A DNA stretch of 64,000 nucleotides from Brachionus manjavacas. Lineage: Eukaryota; Rotifera; Eurotatoria; Ploima; Brachionidae. This document shows positions 35,376 through 45,701 of this stretch, piece by piece; the stretch's first letter is position 1, and each line of letters begins with the position of its first letter. The stretch lies in contig JAHQIY010000007.1 of the NCBI GenBank assembly GCA_019054805.1, forward strand, positions 3,167,501-3,231,500, written 5' to 3'. Below the pieces are notes generated by a model. That model did no database searches, was not told where the DNA came from, and was given only the letters and a program-made list of their open reading frames with translations. The position numbers and the translations under genes are program-made.

Positions 35376-36240
35376 GTAGTAGAAGCAGTAGCAATTTTGA
35401 GTGTAGCTGGCTAGCCAACGATTGCGCTGACAAGGTACACTATGACAGCTGATTTGATTGATTGCTGCTCATCCAGCAATCAACGCCTGCTTTAAAGCTG
35501 TTAACATTGGGGACTTCAACTAATTGATTCGGCAGCGAGTTCCATATGCTAGCGGTTCTGTTCAAAAAAAAGTTATCTCCATGCTGGAGCCTCGAAATTT
35601 CTAAGTGATATTTGAAGTAGTGACCTCTTTTTTGGTATTTTGTGACAGTAAAATTGTTGCTTTATTCAACTAATTTTATTCCATGCATGAACTAGAATAA
35701 TTGAATGAGATAACCTCTTTTTCTTCTTTCTACCTGAATCGGAATGTTCAAAGCCTTCAATCAATCTGGTTTCAAAAAGTATGTTTCTAATTGAAGAAAA
35801 AAATTTCGTAGCTTTGCTTTGAATTCTTTCAACATTTCCACAGCCAGACTTAAGAATTTGAGACTATACAGGCACAGCAAACTCCTAAATAACTTAGAAT
35901 CAAAACGAGCTAATTGTTTCTTTATGCTATCTAGCATTTGATTTGCTTTGTTTGTAGCCTATATCAGTTACATATTCTTTAGTTTGTTTGAAAACTAAAT
36001 CAAGATGGTTCAAATCAACAAAATCGCTTGGCCCACAAAGACAGTTAACTAGGTACTTTTTAGAGTAAAAGTTAAATTCTGTCCTTTCTGTACAAATAGG
36101 ATCCTTTAACGCTTGTAATTGAGATACTCTTGAGCACAATTTATGGGCTATATTTTTCATAGACAAAACTGAATTGATCAAGTTTATTTTCCAAAGATAT
36201 AGCATTTAAAAATATTCATTTTTACTATTCGAGATATTCT
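35376..36240 (-). mobile_element. decayed LINE, C-terminal half of reverse transcriptase plus 3' end
   Basis: The minus strand from 36205 leftward reads through stops: YSKKYLVNCLCGPSDF, then EFAVPV, GCGNVERIQSKATKFF, KKKRGYLIQLF, YQKRGHYFKYHLEISRLQHG, NRTASIWNSLPNQLVE, VNSFKAGVDCWMSSNQSNQL. This is the thumb/C-terminal region of CR1/jockey-type LINEs (Y-VPVW, RVQR-ATK, RRGDLI, WN-LP, VNSFK). It ends in a TAG/ACT trinucleotide tail at about 35376-35395. It is the same family as 55190-55520, about 85% identical by eye. Confidence 0.8.
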
Positions 36241-36665
36241 AAACGTGATGACGCTTCTGATGAACAATTATTGTTTCCTGAATTTGACGATTTGATTTCC
36301 ACGGATGCCATATCGAAAGAGCGAGTTCTGTGAAAGACTTACTTCGTTTTTTAGTTTTCTCAATTCAAAGTCTAAAGCTCATAGAGTTTCAGTCAAATCT
36401 GGACTTATATAAACAGATTTGAGACTATTTGAATCTCTTATATTTTTGGCTTCTTTGAGTTCTATTTGAATTACTTTGGTCTTTTGATCTCACGCGTCTC
36501 GAATACACTGGCTTGACATCACTTTTTCCAATGGTAGTCAAATTTACTTTGATTTTTCCATCATCTTCAGCTCTCTTGTCTTGTTGCTACAGCTATCTGA
36601 TCAGCTGGTTTTTTAGGCATTTTTGATCCTTGTTTTTTTGATCCACTTGAACCCATTGATTACTG
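36241..36665 (-). mobile_element. possible LINE ORF1 remnant
   Basis: On the minus strand an ATG near 36657 opens MGSSGSKKQGSKMPKKPADQ, then IAVATRQES and stop, with further broken Lys-rich frames leftward. A short basic N-terminus next to a LINE suggests ORF1 debris, but no RNA-binding motif is visible. Host-gene debris is the alternative. Confidence 0.3.
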
Positions 36666-37004
36666 GTGTTCGATTATTTTGCTGTTTTATTTTCTGCTGC
36701 CAATTTCATTCATTAGTTTATTTCTATATTTTTCTCCATTTCTCTTTGATCTAAATTTTGCAAATGATTTGAAGGCTCCAAGACGAGTTTCTAAATATTA
36801 CCAGACCATTCATTTAGAGTGCCTAGATGCGACACTCTGTCTAAAAGTTGGCCAGTTTGTTTCTACCAAAAAATTTGAATCCATTTGACCAAACTGCGTA
36901 TTTTACTGCGTTTTTTTTTATTTTACTAAACACTTTTCTTTTGGCTTTGGTGTGCTTTTCTTTTTATTTTTTGACTTTTGGCTAACGTGTGCTTATTTTA
37001 AGTT

Positions 37005-37720
37005 TTGCTTGAAAAATTCTCGAATAATGTATTAAAGTTATTTTCTTTATATAGTTTGAAAGAAATAGATACTGCGATAAAGGCTCTTAAGGACACAAAA
37101 GCACTGGATATTGACGTAGCCACAGCAGAAATGTTGAAAGCTGACGGTAGAATCACAGTAGAATTATTGCAAGATCTCTTCAGCAAGATATTGCGGCAAG
37201 AAATCATACAAGAGGACTAGTCAGAAGGTCTAATAGTCAAGCTTCCTAAAAAAGGTAACAAAATTAATCGTGACAATTGGCGAAGAATAACACTGCTATC
37301 AATAGCAAGCAAGGTGTTGTGTAGCATAATTCTGGAAAGGATCAGGAACTCTTTAGATGTCAAACTAAGAGGAGAAGAAGCAGGATTTAGACGAGGTAGA
37401 GGAAGCATTAATTAGATTTTTGCACTCAGGAATATTATAGAACAAAATCTGGGATGGAATGGCCCCCTGTATCTTATTTTTATTGACTTCAAGAAAGCCT
37501 TTGATAGCATTCACAGAGAAACCTTGTGGGCAATATTAAGATATTATAGGGTACCACAGAAGATAGTGAATTTTATAAAACTCTTCTACGCGAAATCCGA
37601 ACCGAGCGTGATTCTGGTATAAGTACAATCTTTTGAGAGCTTCACAGTTTGTACAGGTGACAGACAGGTGCGTTCTCTCTCCGACACTATTCCTAATACT
37701 AATACTGATTGAAATAAATA
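37005..37720 (+). mobile_element. LINE reverse transcriptase, second family, with nonsense mutations
   Basis: A nearly continuous plus-strand RT reading: EIDTAIKALKDTKALDIDVA, TAEMLKADGRITVELLQDLF, then LIVKLPKKGNKINRDNWRRI, TLLSIASKVL, EEAGFRRGRGS, LYLIFIDFKKAFDSIHRETL, WAILRYYRVPQKIVNFIKLF. These match the AEMLKxGG, KLPKKG-NWRGITLLS, EQAGFRxGRSCxDQIF and FxDFxKAFDSxxRExLW blocks of a LINE group distinct from the one at 35.4 kb. Stops fall where Trp (TAG for TGG at about 37218) and Gln (TAG at about 37412) are expected, so decay is recent in part. Confidence 0.85.
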
Positions 37721-37925
37721 GGTTAGGGGATGTGTGAATTTGACAGGAAAAGCCTTAAATCTTCCACACGGGAAGCCTGCGGAGGATTCTCGGGATACAC
37801 TGGTCTGAGACATACACTTTAAAGATACTGGAATATTATTGAAAAAATATAAAATTTTAGAAGTTGGCGGAAAAACAGAAAAATTCTAAATCCTTTAAGA
37901 AAATGAAAATTTTCCAAGAACCATG

Positions 37926-38036
37926 GGGTTGTGAAGTTCATTTCAATTCGATCGTTTCAATTCAAAAAAACTTGAATAACTTTTTTACTAAAAGAGATAA
38001 TTCAGTTCTGTAAAATGCTTAATGGTTAAGCAACTT
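37926..38036 (+). mobile_element. solo arm of the palindromic MITE at 42.8 kb
   Basis: About 110 bp starting GGGTTGTGAAGTTCATTTCA is about 90% identical by eye to the left arm of 42833-43188 through ATAATTCAGTTCTGTAAAAT and GCTTAATGGTTAAGCAACTT. The rest of the element is absent. Confidence 0.7.
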
Positions 38037-39929
38037 TAATTTATTTCTCCATTTTGTTATAAATATATTTAATGAATCAAGTTATTTTTTTAATTTTCTT
38101 TTTCCAGCTGACATATAATCTCATTATTAGCATCCAAACTAGTTTATGATTAAATCTTGAAGTTTTTGTCTAATTTATTTCTAAAATTTCTTTTAAGCAT
38201 AAATATATTTGATTTTTTGATTGATTCATTCTCTGAAAAAGAATATAACTATTAAATGAATTGTTGCAAAATTCATGTTTCAATTTATACATTGAAAAAG
38301 AAATAATGATAAAAATTTTATTTTTTATTAAATAAAAAAATTATGAGTAATAGAGTAAATATTTTTTAAATTTTTGAAACAAGTCGAGACTTGTCATTTT
38401 CAAAAAAAATTGTTTTCAAGTTCAAGTCATACTTTGACTTGTTTTTGCCTTTTTAAGACTTTTTTTTCTGACTTTAATACAAGTCTGAACATATCCCTGT
38501 GATTTTATTGAAATCATTACGTTGTATAACTAATTGAACAATTATATGTCGTGAATAATCTAAAATAATGTACACAAATTTTTCTGATTCTGATAAATAA
38601 AAAAACAGGGATGTTCACTATAAGGTGTAAAGAGCTATTAGAGTCTGGTATTAGATAATTACATGAGTTTGGTTTGTGGGTTTAATATAAAGATTAAAAA
38701 CTAAATTTTCAAATAATTGTTACATAAAATACTCGATTCATAAATTTGGTAAGATAATAGATTTATTTTTAATTCATTCAGAAATATTTCCACAATATTT
38801 CTTCAATTTTTCTTTTTTTTAAAATTAGAATAAGCCTTGTGTTTAATTCAAAAAAAGTAAAACTAGTAACTTCGTGCATCAATAACGATTAATAAATTTT
38901 AAACTTCATAAAACTCTATTTTCTCAATCTAATGATGGAATAAAATTCGTTTCAATCCAGTTTTTTCCTTAAAAAATTTATTAAAATTAACTTTTTTGAA
39001 TTTATTTTCAAAAATCAACGAAATGTAAGGCAAGTTAAAGTGATTAAATTGAAACCAATCTAACTCACCCTAATTTTTTAAACTTATTAAATAAAGTTCT
39101 CAACCGACTGTTTATGCTAACTTTGCCTATTTAAATAAAAAATACGAACTCAAAAAATATTTCAATATCTTTGATATAAAAGATTTTTTTTAATTTTTTT
39201 AAACATATTTTTAATAAATATGGTAGATTATTTTACCTAAAAAGCATATTTAGTTAAAGTGCAATTTTAAACATCTTAAGTTCATAACGTTTATCAAAGT
39301 TTAAAGGAAAAAAGATCTAATTTATTCAATTAAATATTGTAAAAATTTAAATCAGAAAAATTGACAAATAATTTAGTTGAAATAAACAAAAATATTGAAA
39401 AAAAAGCAAAAATTAATATATTGGTGATGTTTGAATTGCATTTATTTTGGCTATATCTATACCTGAAAAGAAATACAAAAAATAAGGTGATGCTATGGAA
39501 TATACAGTGCTGCAACGATACGATGAATTCACCATTTTTTTCTTAAATATCATCATTTAAAAACCGGTATTTATCGTAAAATATCTGCAAAACAGAAAAA
39601 AATAGTAAATCTCGAAAAAAAAAACTCTTCAGAAATCAAATTAGAGAAAAATTTTCAACAAAAAAAAAAGATTTTCAAAATTTATTATGATCTAAATTTT
39701 GAGCATTGGGTTTTTATTTTTTCACAATTTTGTTGCTTTTAATTTATTAAGTAATATTAGAAAATAAGTAAAAAATTAAATTTTCTTTTAAATTTAATTT
39801 AAATCTTGGCTCTTAAAACCATACTTGAGTTTAGCAAATTTTTTAGTTTTTTTAACTTGGAACCGCACTTGAAACTTATTTTAAATATTAAATGCTTGGG
39901 TTAAAGTCAAATTTTGACGATAAACGTCG
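38037..39929. other. gene-free sequence with possible transposon termini
   Basis: No gene is supported. GAACATATCCCTG (about 38487) and CAGGGATGTTC (about 38607) are inverted relative to each other but point outward, with AAGTC/GACTTG words to the left. They resemble hAT-type ends of two adjacent decayed copies. A related GACTTG...ATCTCTGTGATTAC stretch occurs at about 58330-58372. Confidence 0.35.
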
Positions 39930-41490
39930 CGCCCGGGATTTAAATAACGCAAAATTTCACGCAAAAAAACGCATCTACAAATAAACGCCTGTTTTTATGC
40001 AAAAACGCCTAATAATCTTTAACTAAACAGCGTTTTTAACGTGTTTTTAAGATTTTATAAAATTAATGGCAAAAGTTCAAAATATAAATAAATAATCAAA
40101 AAAGTTGTTTTCATACGAAATTTAAAATATCTTATTATTTTTGAAAGCATTAAAAAAATTTTTAAAAATTATATTATTAGATTTAAAAATAATTTGTGTA
40201 TTAACGCATCGTCCTCTTCTTTGTTTTTGAGAGAAAAGTGGAGTTATGTGTATTTACGCACTAAATTGAGAGCTCAATATTTTTCAGTAAAAAATAATGA
40301 CAGATTGATTTTTTGATTGATATTTTGACGTGATTGTTTTTTCAAAAAAAAACAATCGTGTTCATGAATGGTTTTTGGTGATTTAAATAATATTTTAAGA
40401 ATTATTGAAATGATGCTTTTTTTTATTCATAGTAAATTAACAAAAATTAAAACAAAATAAGAAAGAAGCGTAATTAAAGATTTCTCTAATTTATTATTAT
40501 TTGATAAAAGATTCATAAAAGAAAATTCAGTTTTAATCTGACAATTTTTTAATAGACTGGCGAATATGGTATTTTACTGGCAAAAAAATACATAGTGGAG
40601 GTATCCGGTTAGAGTTGATCTCTTTAAGCGTTTTTAATTTATTATAATTTTATGTAGGATGTTAAAAGTTCTTCATGAATAGAAAAATAATTGGATTAAA
40701 GTTTTCATTGAGCATGCTGATACATCCAATTAAAAAGACAATCCCTGATAGTTGATATAAGTTAAATCGTAATTGATTTATTGATTAAAACTTCTCATGT
40801 ATTGATATGTTAAGCTACCAATTAAAACTTACATTCCCTTTTTATAACATTAATTGTACAAAAATTCGGTTAAAACCAAACTACGATTAGCCAGCTGACT
40901 CAGAAACAAATAAACAAGAATATTCAACAAAATCACTAACAAAAGCATTACAATGGAAGTCAGTATGATATCAAGAATCGTTCAATTTGTTAATAGTTTT
41001 GTGAATTTTTTTGTTAATCAGACTTTAATCTTCTAGGGCAACCAATTTATAATCACCATTTTTTTATTTTTGTTTGACTTTACCTTAATTAATTAATTCA
41101 ACTTTTAATTTAAAAAAAATATCTCTTGCTGTATTTTGTTTTTATAATCTATTTCTTTATTTAATTTTTATTTTTTTGTATTTATTATTTTATTTTTTAT
41201 AATAAATTCGCCAACATAGTTACATTCATACCTTTTTTATTAATTTTTTATTAATATGCAAAATAAAATTTTTTTATAATCTCGATATAACGGGTATTTA
41301 TTAGTTTATTTTAAGTAAAAAATGAGACGTTTTTATGCATTTTGATGCAGTGTGCTTAAACGCGTCTAAATGAAAGATCTTATGACACCGAAAGTTAGTT
41401 AATAAACGCGTTTTTATGCTTTGATTTACTCAATTCTACACTTGTTTTTACGCGTAATATTTTGCGTAATTTTAATATCAGGCGTTCTCT
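39930..41490. mobile_element. ~1.55-kb non-coding element with ACGC-rich inverted ends
   Basis: The left end (ATTTAAATAACGCAAAATTT, CACGCAAAAAAACGCATCTA) aligns with the reverse complement of the right end (ATTAAAATTACGCAAAATAT, TACGCGTAAAAACAAGTGTA) over about 45 bp. Both flanks are dense in ACGC/ACGCG words followed by A or T runs (left 39929-40065, right 41330-41475), which otherwise are rare in the window. The interior is A+T-rich with no frame, so it is a non-autonomous DNA element of unknown superfamily. GACGATAA occurs outside both ends (39916 and 41505), but not symmetrically. Confidence 0.55.
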
Positions 41491-41512
41491 TAAAATGTTA
41501 CAAAGACGATAA

Positions 41513-42259
41513 CCTAACCTATTGATTTGACAATTTTTTCCCTTATCAGGTCGATGAAGAAGTTATTTAAGTATTGAGTTGAGTTGAGGTAATTCTATTC
41601 AAAAAAAACTTAGCAGTTAAATAGAAAAAGAAAGACTGACTAGTATTGCTTTAAAAAATATTCAACCAGAAGAAGAAGATAGATAAATCTATTGAAGTGT
41701 CTGCCTCATTTTAAAACAAAAATCTTAAAATTTTCTAAAACCTATTTTTCTATTATGGAAAAAAAATACCAAAAAAAAATTAAATATACTTTAGTCTCAG
41801 ACTAGATCTATTTTTGTGTTTGATATCATATTTATGTACCTAAATTTATTTTATCTAATTTAAAGTAGTGATAGAATCGAATATGCTTGAACCGATATTT
41901 GAATGAGTAGCTTTTCGAACGGAAATCATCGAATATAAAATTTGAGAAAAAAAAATTTTTAAAATTCAAATATCATTTCATTTAAATTTAAAAATTGAAT
42001 CTCTAAAAAATTCGAATTAAAATTTGAAAAAAGAAATATTTGAATATAAATCCGAATATACATATTATTATATTGACTTTGTAATTGAAAAAATCAATTA
42101 ATTAAAAAAATTATTGAAAAAAAAAAAAATTTTAAGAAAATTTTGAATAGAAAAATTTTCAAAAAGTAAAGTTTTGATGCTATTTGGATACCAAAATCTA
42201 TGTCAGATTTTGAGCAGTCAGCAAAACTCTTCTAAAATTTTTAAAAATTTTCTTGACTC
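41513..42259. other. gene-free A+T-rich sequence
   Basis: Nothing supported. Confidence 0.4.
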
Positions 42260-42273
42260 ATTTGATTAAGATT

Positions 42274-42568
42274 ATAATTGTCCCTATTCTATCTTAGTGG
42301 ATAATGGGGAGGCGCTCATCTCCTTCTCAAGTACCTTTTTGAGCAACGGCTCCGATCTGACACAGAGGCTACTGCATCGAGTTGATCATCTACACCGCAA
42401 TTATTACCCAGTCGAAACTGGTCCCCCTATTTTTATGATGAAAGAGGTTTAAACATTCGCCCAGTATTGCAAAGATATTTTGAAGATTTTTTCACCCTCA
42501 GCGGGTTTTGAACCCTCGATCCTCTGCTTGCATGACTAACACGCAAACCATTCGGCTATACGGGCTCT
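42274..42568 (-). mobile_element. tRNA-derived SINE, copy B, with perfect 14-bp target duplication
   Basis: Minus-strand element of 295 bp. The 5' head reads AGAGCCCGTATAGCCGAATG, with A box TAGCCGAATGG and B box GTTCAAAAC at tRNA-like spacing. It can fold a five-base-pair anticodon stem (TGCGT/ATGCA) around a seven-base loop with TAG at the anticodon position, resembling tRNA-Leu. A conserved body follows. The perfect direct repeat ATTTGATTAAGATT lies at 42260-42273 and 42569-42582, immediately abutting both ends. The homologous copy A is at 3951-4242. Confidence 0.92.
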
Positions 42569-42832
42569 ATTTGATTAAGATTGCCCTTTATATATTTATA
42601 TATACACAATTCTCGGCATAAAAAAAAAATTCTCCTAGTGGAAATGACGGTTTAGGAGTACAAAAAACTCAAATTAATTTATTTGATCCATTTAATTTAA
42701 GCAGAATAGAATTTATAAAAAATAGAGAATAAAATATAAAAATACAATAATTTTTTTGAAAAATCTTTTTTTAGGTGGTCATTTAATATAGTAAAAAATT
42801 TGAGGAGTCAAATAAAATATAATAAAAATGAG

Positions 42833-43188
42833 AGGGTTGTGAAGTTCGCTTCAATTCGATCATTTCAATTCAGAAAAACTTGAGTAACTTTTTTACTAAA
42901 AGAGATAATTCAGTTCTGTAAAATGCTTAATTATAAGCAAATTTGCTTAATGCAGTAAAATAAGTCTGCAAAATACTCTGCAATTTTCTGCATTTTGCAC
43001 CCCATTCAAAAGTATTCCAATCAAGTGTGCAATTACATTGCAGAGTTTTTGCAGACATATATTTTTGAATTAAGCAAAGTTGCTTAACCATTGAGCATTT
43101 TACAAAACTAAATTATCTCTTTTAGTAATAAAGTTATTCAAGTTTTTCTGAATTGAAATGATCGAATTGAAATGAACTTCACAACCCA
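42833..43188. mobile_element. palindromic MITE with Mutator-like target duplication
   Basis: About 355 bp, nearly a perfect inverted repeat. GGGTTGTGAAGTTCGCTTCA at the left is the inverse of TGAACTTCACAACCC at the right, and the match continues inward for at least 100 bp (AGAGATAATTCAGTTCTGTA) and, with loops, to the CTGCAAAATACTCTGCAA / TTGCAGAGTTTTTGCAG blocks near the centre. The 9-bp direct repeat AAAAATGAG flanks it at 42824-42832 and 43189-43197. Long terminal repeats starting GGG and a 9-bp duplication fit Mutator-type elements. No coding capacity. Confidence 0.8.
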
Positions 43189-43699
43189 AAAAATGAGTTT
43201 GCGTGCGTGTAAAACAAGTTCTATACTATAGAGTGCCTGTTAACTCTTCATCTGAGCTTTTTAGACTTATGATCTGTCTTTAATAACAAATAATAAACTG
43301 TACACTTATAAAACATAACAAATGATGAATAGTCATAAAAAATATTAAAATTATAAATTTTTCAAATATTTTATATAGTTCCAATTTTAATTAAAAAACA
43401 GACACTTTTCGAATTTAATTTCAAAACTAAAAATGAATCAAATTTAAATTCAAATCTAATTTGTTTTCAAAATTTCAATGACTAAATTGCACATTCAATT
43501 GTATGTTCAAATTTTTTATTTATTCAGGTTTCAATTCGTGTACAAAAAAATTATTCTATTTCATCACTAATTTAAGGTTAAGATTGAAAAATTTTAATCT
43601 TTTAATTTCACATAACAAATTTTTTTCAAAATTTCATTGAAAATTGATTTTTTTCGCTTTGTATCAAAAATTTTACTCATTAAGACAAAGAAAACATTA

Positions 43700-44510
43700 C
43701 AGTCGAACCTCCGTATAACGAAATACTCAATATTAGGAACAAGAATCCAGGAACGGAAAATGATTGCTAATTTCCTTGAAATAATAAAAAAACGAGTAAT
43801 ACTATTAAGAAAAAAACCCTTTTAAATAAATTAGTAAATAACATCCGTTAATAACACCTTGATAATAAGAAAACTGTGCATTAATACTAGCTGCTCTCCG
43901 TTCTACCAGCAGCTTTTGAACTTTATTTTCTTTTTATTAAAAAAAAAAAGAATGACTCGTGGTCAAGCCACCGGTCAGCCAACTTTTTTCATCCTTATAA
44001 ATCTTTGAAAATTAATAATTATTGTTTATCTAAAAATTCAATTGATAAAAATGAATAAAAAGCAAATCTGCAAATTGATTGATTCAATTAACTTGGTTTT
44101 TGTGTGTTCAAAAATTGGAAATTTTCAAAAAAACTTATTAAACTTATTAAAATATTAAATATTAAAATAGTTATTAATTTTTTTTATTTAATTATTCTTA
44201 TTTTCAATTGTAAATATTTTTGATCTTAATTTTTTTTACAATTAATGCCTATGAGGCCATCATTTGGATAAATTAATATATAACAATTAGTGGTGTTGAA
44301 AATCAACTACAAGCTTTGAAATTTTCAGCAACGTTAGGTCATAGCGACTTCTACACAAGTAGATCAATAAAGATAAGGCAAAAAGATGATAATTCTATTG
44401 TAATTAATTTATTTTTTAATATTGAAAATTTTATAATTCAAAGTTGGTTTGCCAAACAACCATCTATTACCGATTTTTTTGAAAAAAATAACTTCATTTT
44501 ATATAAATAA
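43700..44510 (+). mobile_element. internally deleted pogo/Tigger-type transposon
   Basis: The left end CAGTCGAACCTCCGTATAAC preceded by TA is a typical pogo/Tigger terminal repeat with the TA duplication of the Tc1/mariner superfamily. The plus frame around 44240-44355 reads ITISGVENQLQALKFSATLG, then HSDFYTS, matching the CENP-B-type helix-turn-helix of pogo transposases (IPISGPMLQEKALxFAKELG). The frame ends with QPSITDFF (44457-44480), a PCNA-interaction box found at pogo C-termini. The DDE core and the right terminal repeat are missing, so the copy is dead. Confidence 0.7.
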
Positions 44511-45701
44511 ATTGTATTACAACTTTAATTTTTTTTAATTTAATCGGTGGTCAAAAGCAGATCATTTTTTTTTGTAAAAAAATTAAAAGTAAACAAATTT
44601 ATCTCTGGCCGGGGGCAAAACAGTTCAATTCTTCTCTCAAAGTTTATCCCTTTTGAAAAATTTAATCAGCATTACAAATGTAAAAAATTCAAATAAAACA
44701 TTGGCAATAGATAAAATTTGGTCATAACGGTTTAGTTTTTATTTAATTAAAATAGATAGGTTAGCCGGTGGATTATGGATTAGAGATTAGGATCACGTGC
44801 ATGATTCTTTATTGAGTAATGGATCAATACCGGCGTTTATTTAATGTGACAGAGCATAGACACCGATGCGTTGACCAAGATTACATTATGTCTCAGCCGA
44901 AATTCTAAACATTTCTTATCTTTTGTTTCTAGAACACCGGCTTTAAAATCAAAAATTTAATTATAAATTATTATCTAAATTAAACAAGATTAACTTTTTA
45001 TCGGTAGTTATCATTCATTGGGAATCTTTGGGACATATGCTAAATTTGGCATTTAATGTTAGTCCAGAGGGTGCCATTAAATTTCTTGGCAAATGGCTGT
45101 GAAATTGAAAAATTAGTTCTAAGGTATGTTTTGATTGTTTTCTAATGAAATTCTGAAGTGGCTCGTAAATAAATCACGAGTAATTTAAATTAGCAAGTAA
45201 AAAAAGTCATTAATATTTTTTATTAGTTTTAAAATTAAGCTCGTAAAAAAAGATAAATGCACCCGTCTTCGAAATTGTCCCGTTCATCGTTCTATTTGAT
45301 CAAGCCGATCCGCTACTCACAAAAATATTTGTTATTATATTTATTTATTTTTATTATAATTGGACGCAAATAAATTATATTTTTTTGTACATGGCTTTTA
45401 TTGGACAAAAATTGTCAACAATTTCTATGACAAATTAAATTTTTTTATTACTTTATCAACAAAAAAAAACTAAATAAAAATAAAAATAAAAAAAGTTTAT
45501 TTTTAATTTTTATTTTTTATTACCCTTGCAACATTAAAATCATCAAAAAAAACTAAAGATCTATAATAAAATTAAAAGCTACTTCTAAATTGTATTCGAG
45601 TTTATATTACCTAATAAATCAATTGGTAATAGATTACCTTATTAGATAGGATCTTACCACAATTTCGAAAAACTACTCAGTGTAATAAAAAAATTAATTT
45701 T
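44511..45701. other. upstream region of the Hox gene
   Basis: Mostly A+T-rich, but 44760-44930, 45000-45140 and 45250-45320 are clearly less so and lack long frames. They include GGATTA, CACGTG, TTTATT and TAATGG words that homeodomain and bHLH factors can bind. Enhancer, promoter or 5'UTR sequence is possible; no element is proven. Confidence 0.35.

Noticed and set aside
37586-37813. 75-codon minus-strand frame across the second LINE
   Set aside because: Antisense shadow of the reverse-transcriptase fragment on the plus strand.
39916-41512. GACGATAA on both sides of the ACGC-rich element as an 8-bp target duplication
   Set aside because: The words lie at unequal distances from the aligned inverted ends, so I do not treat them as a proven duplication.
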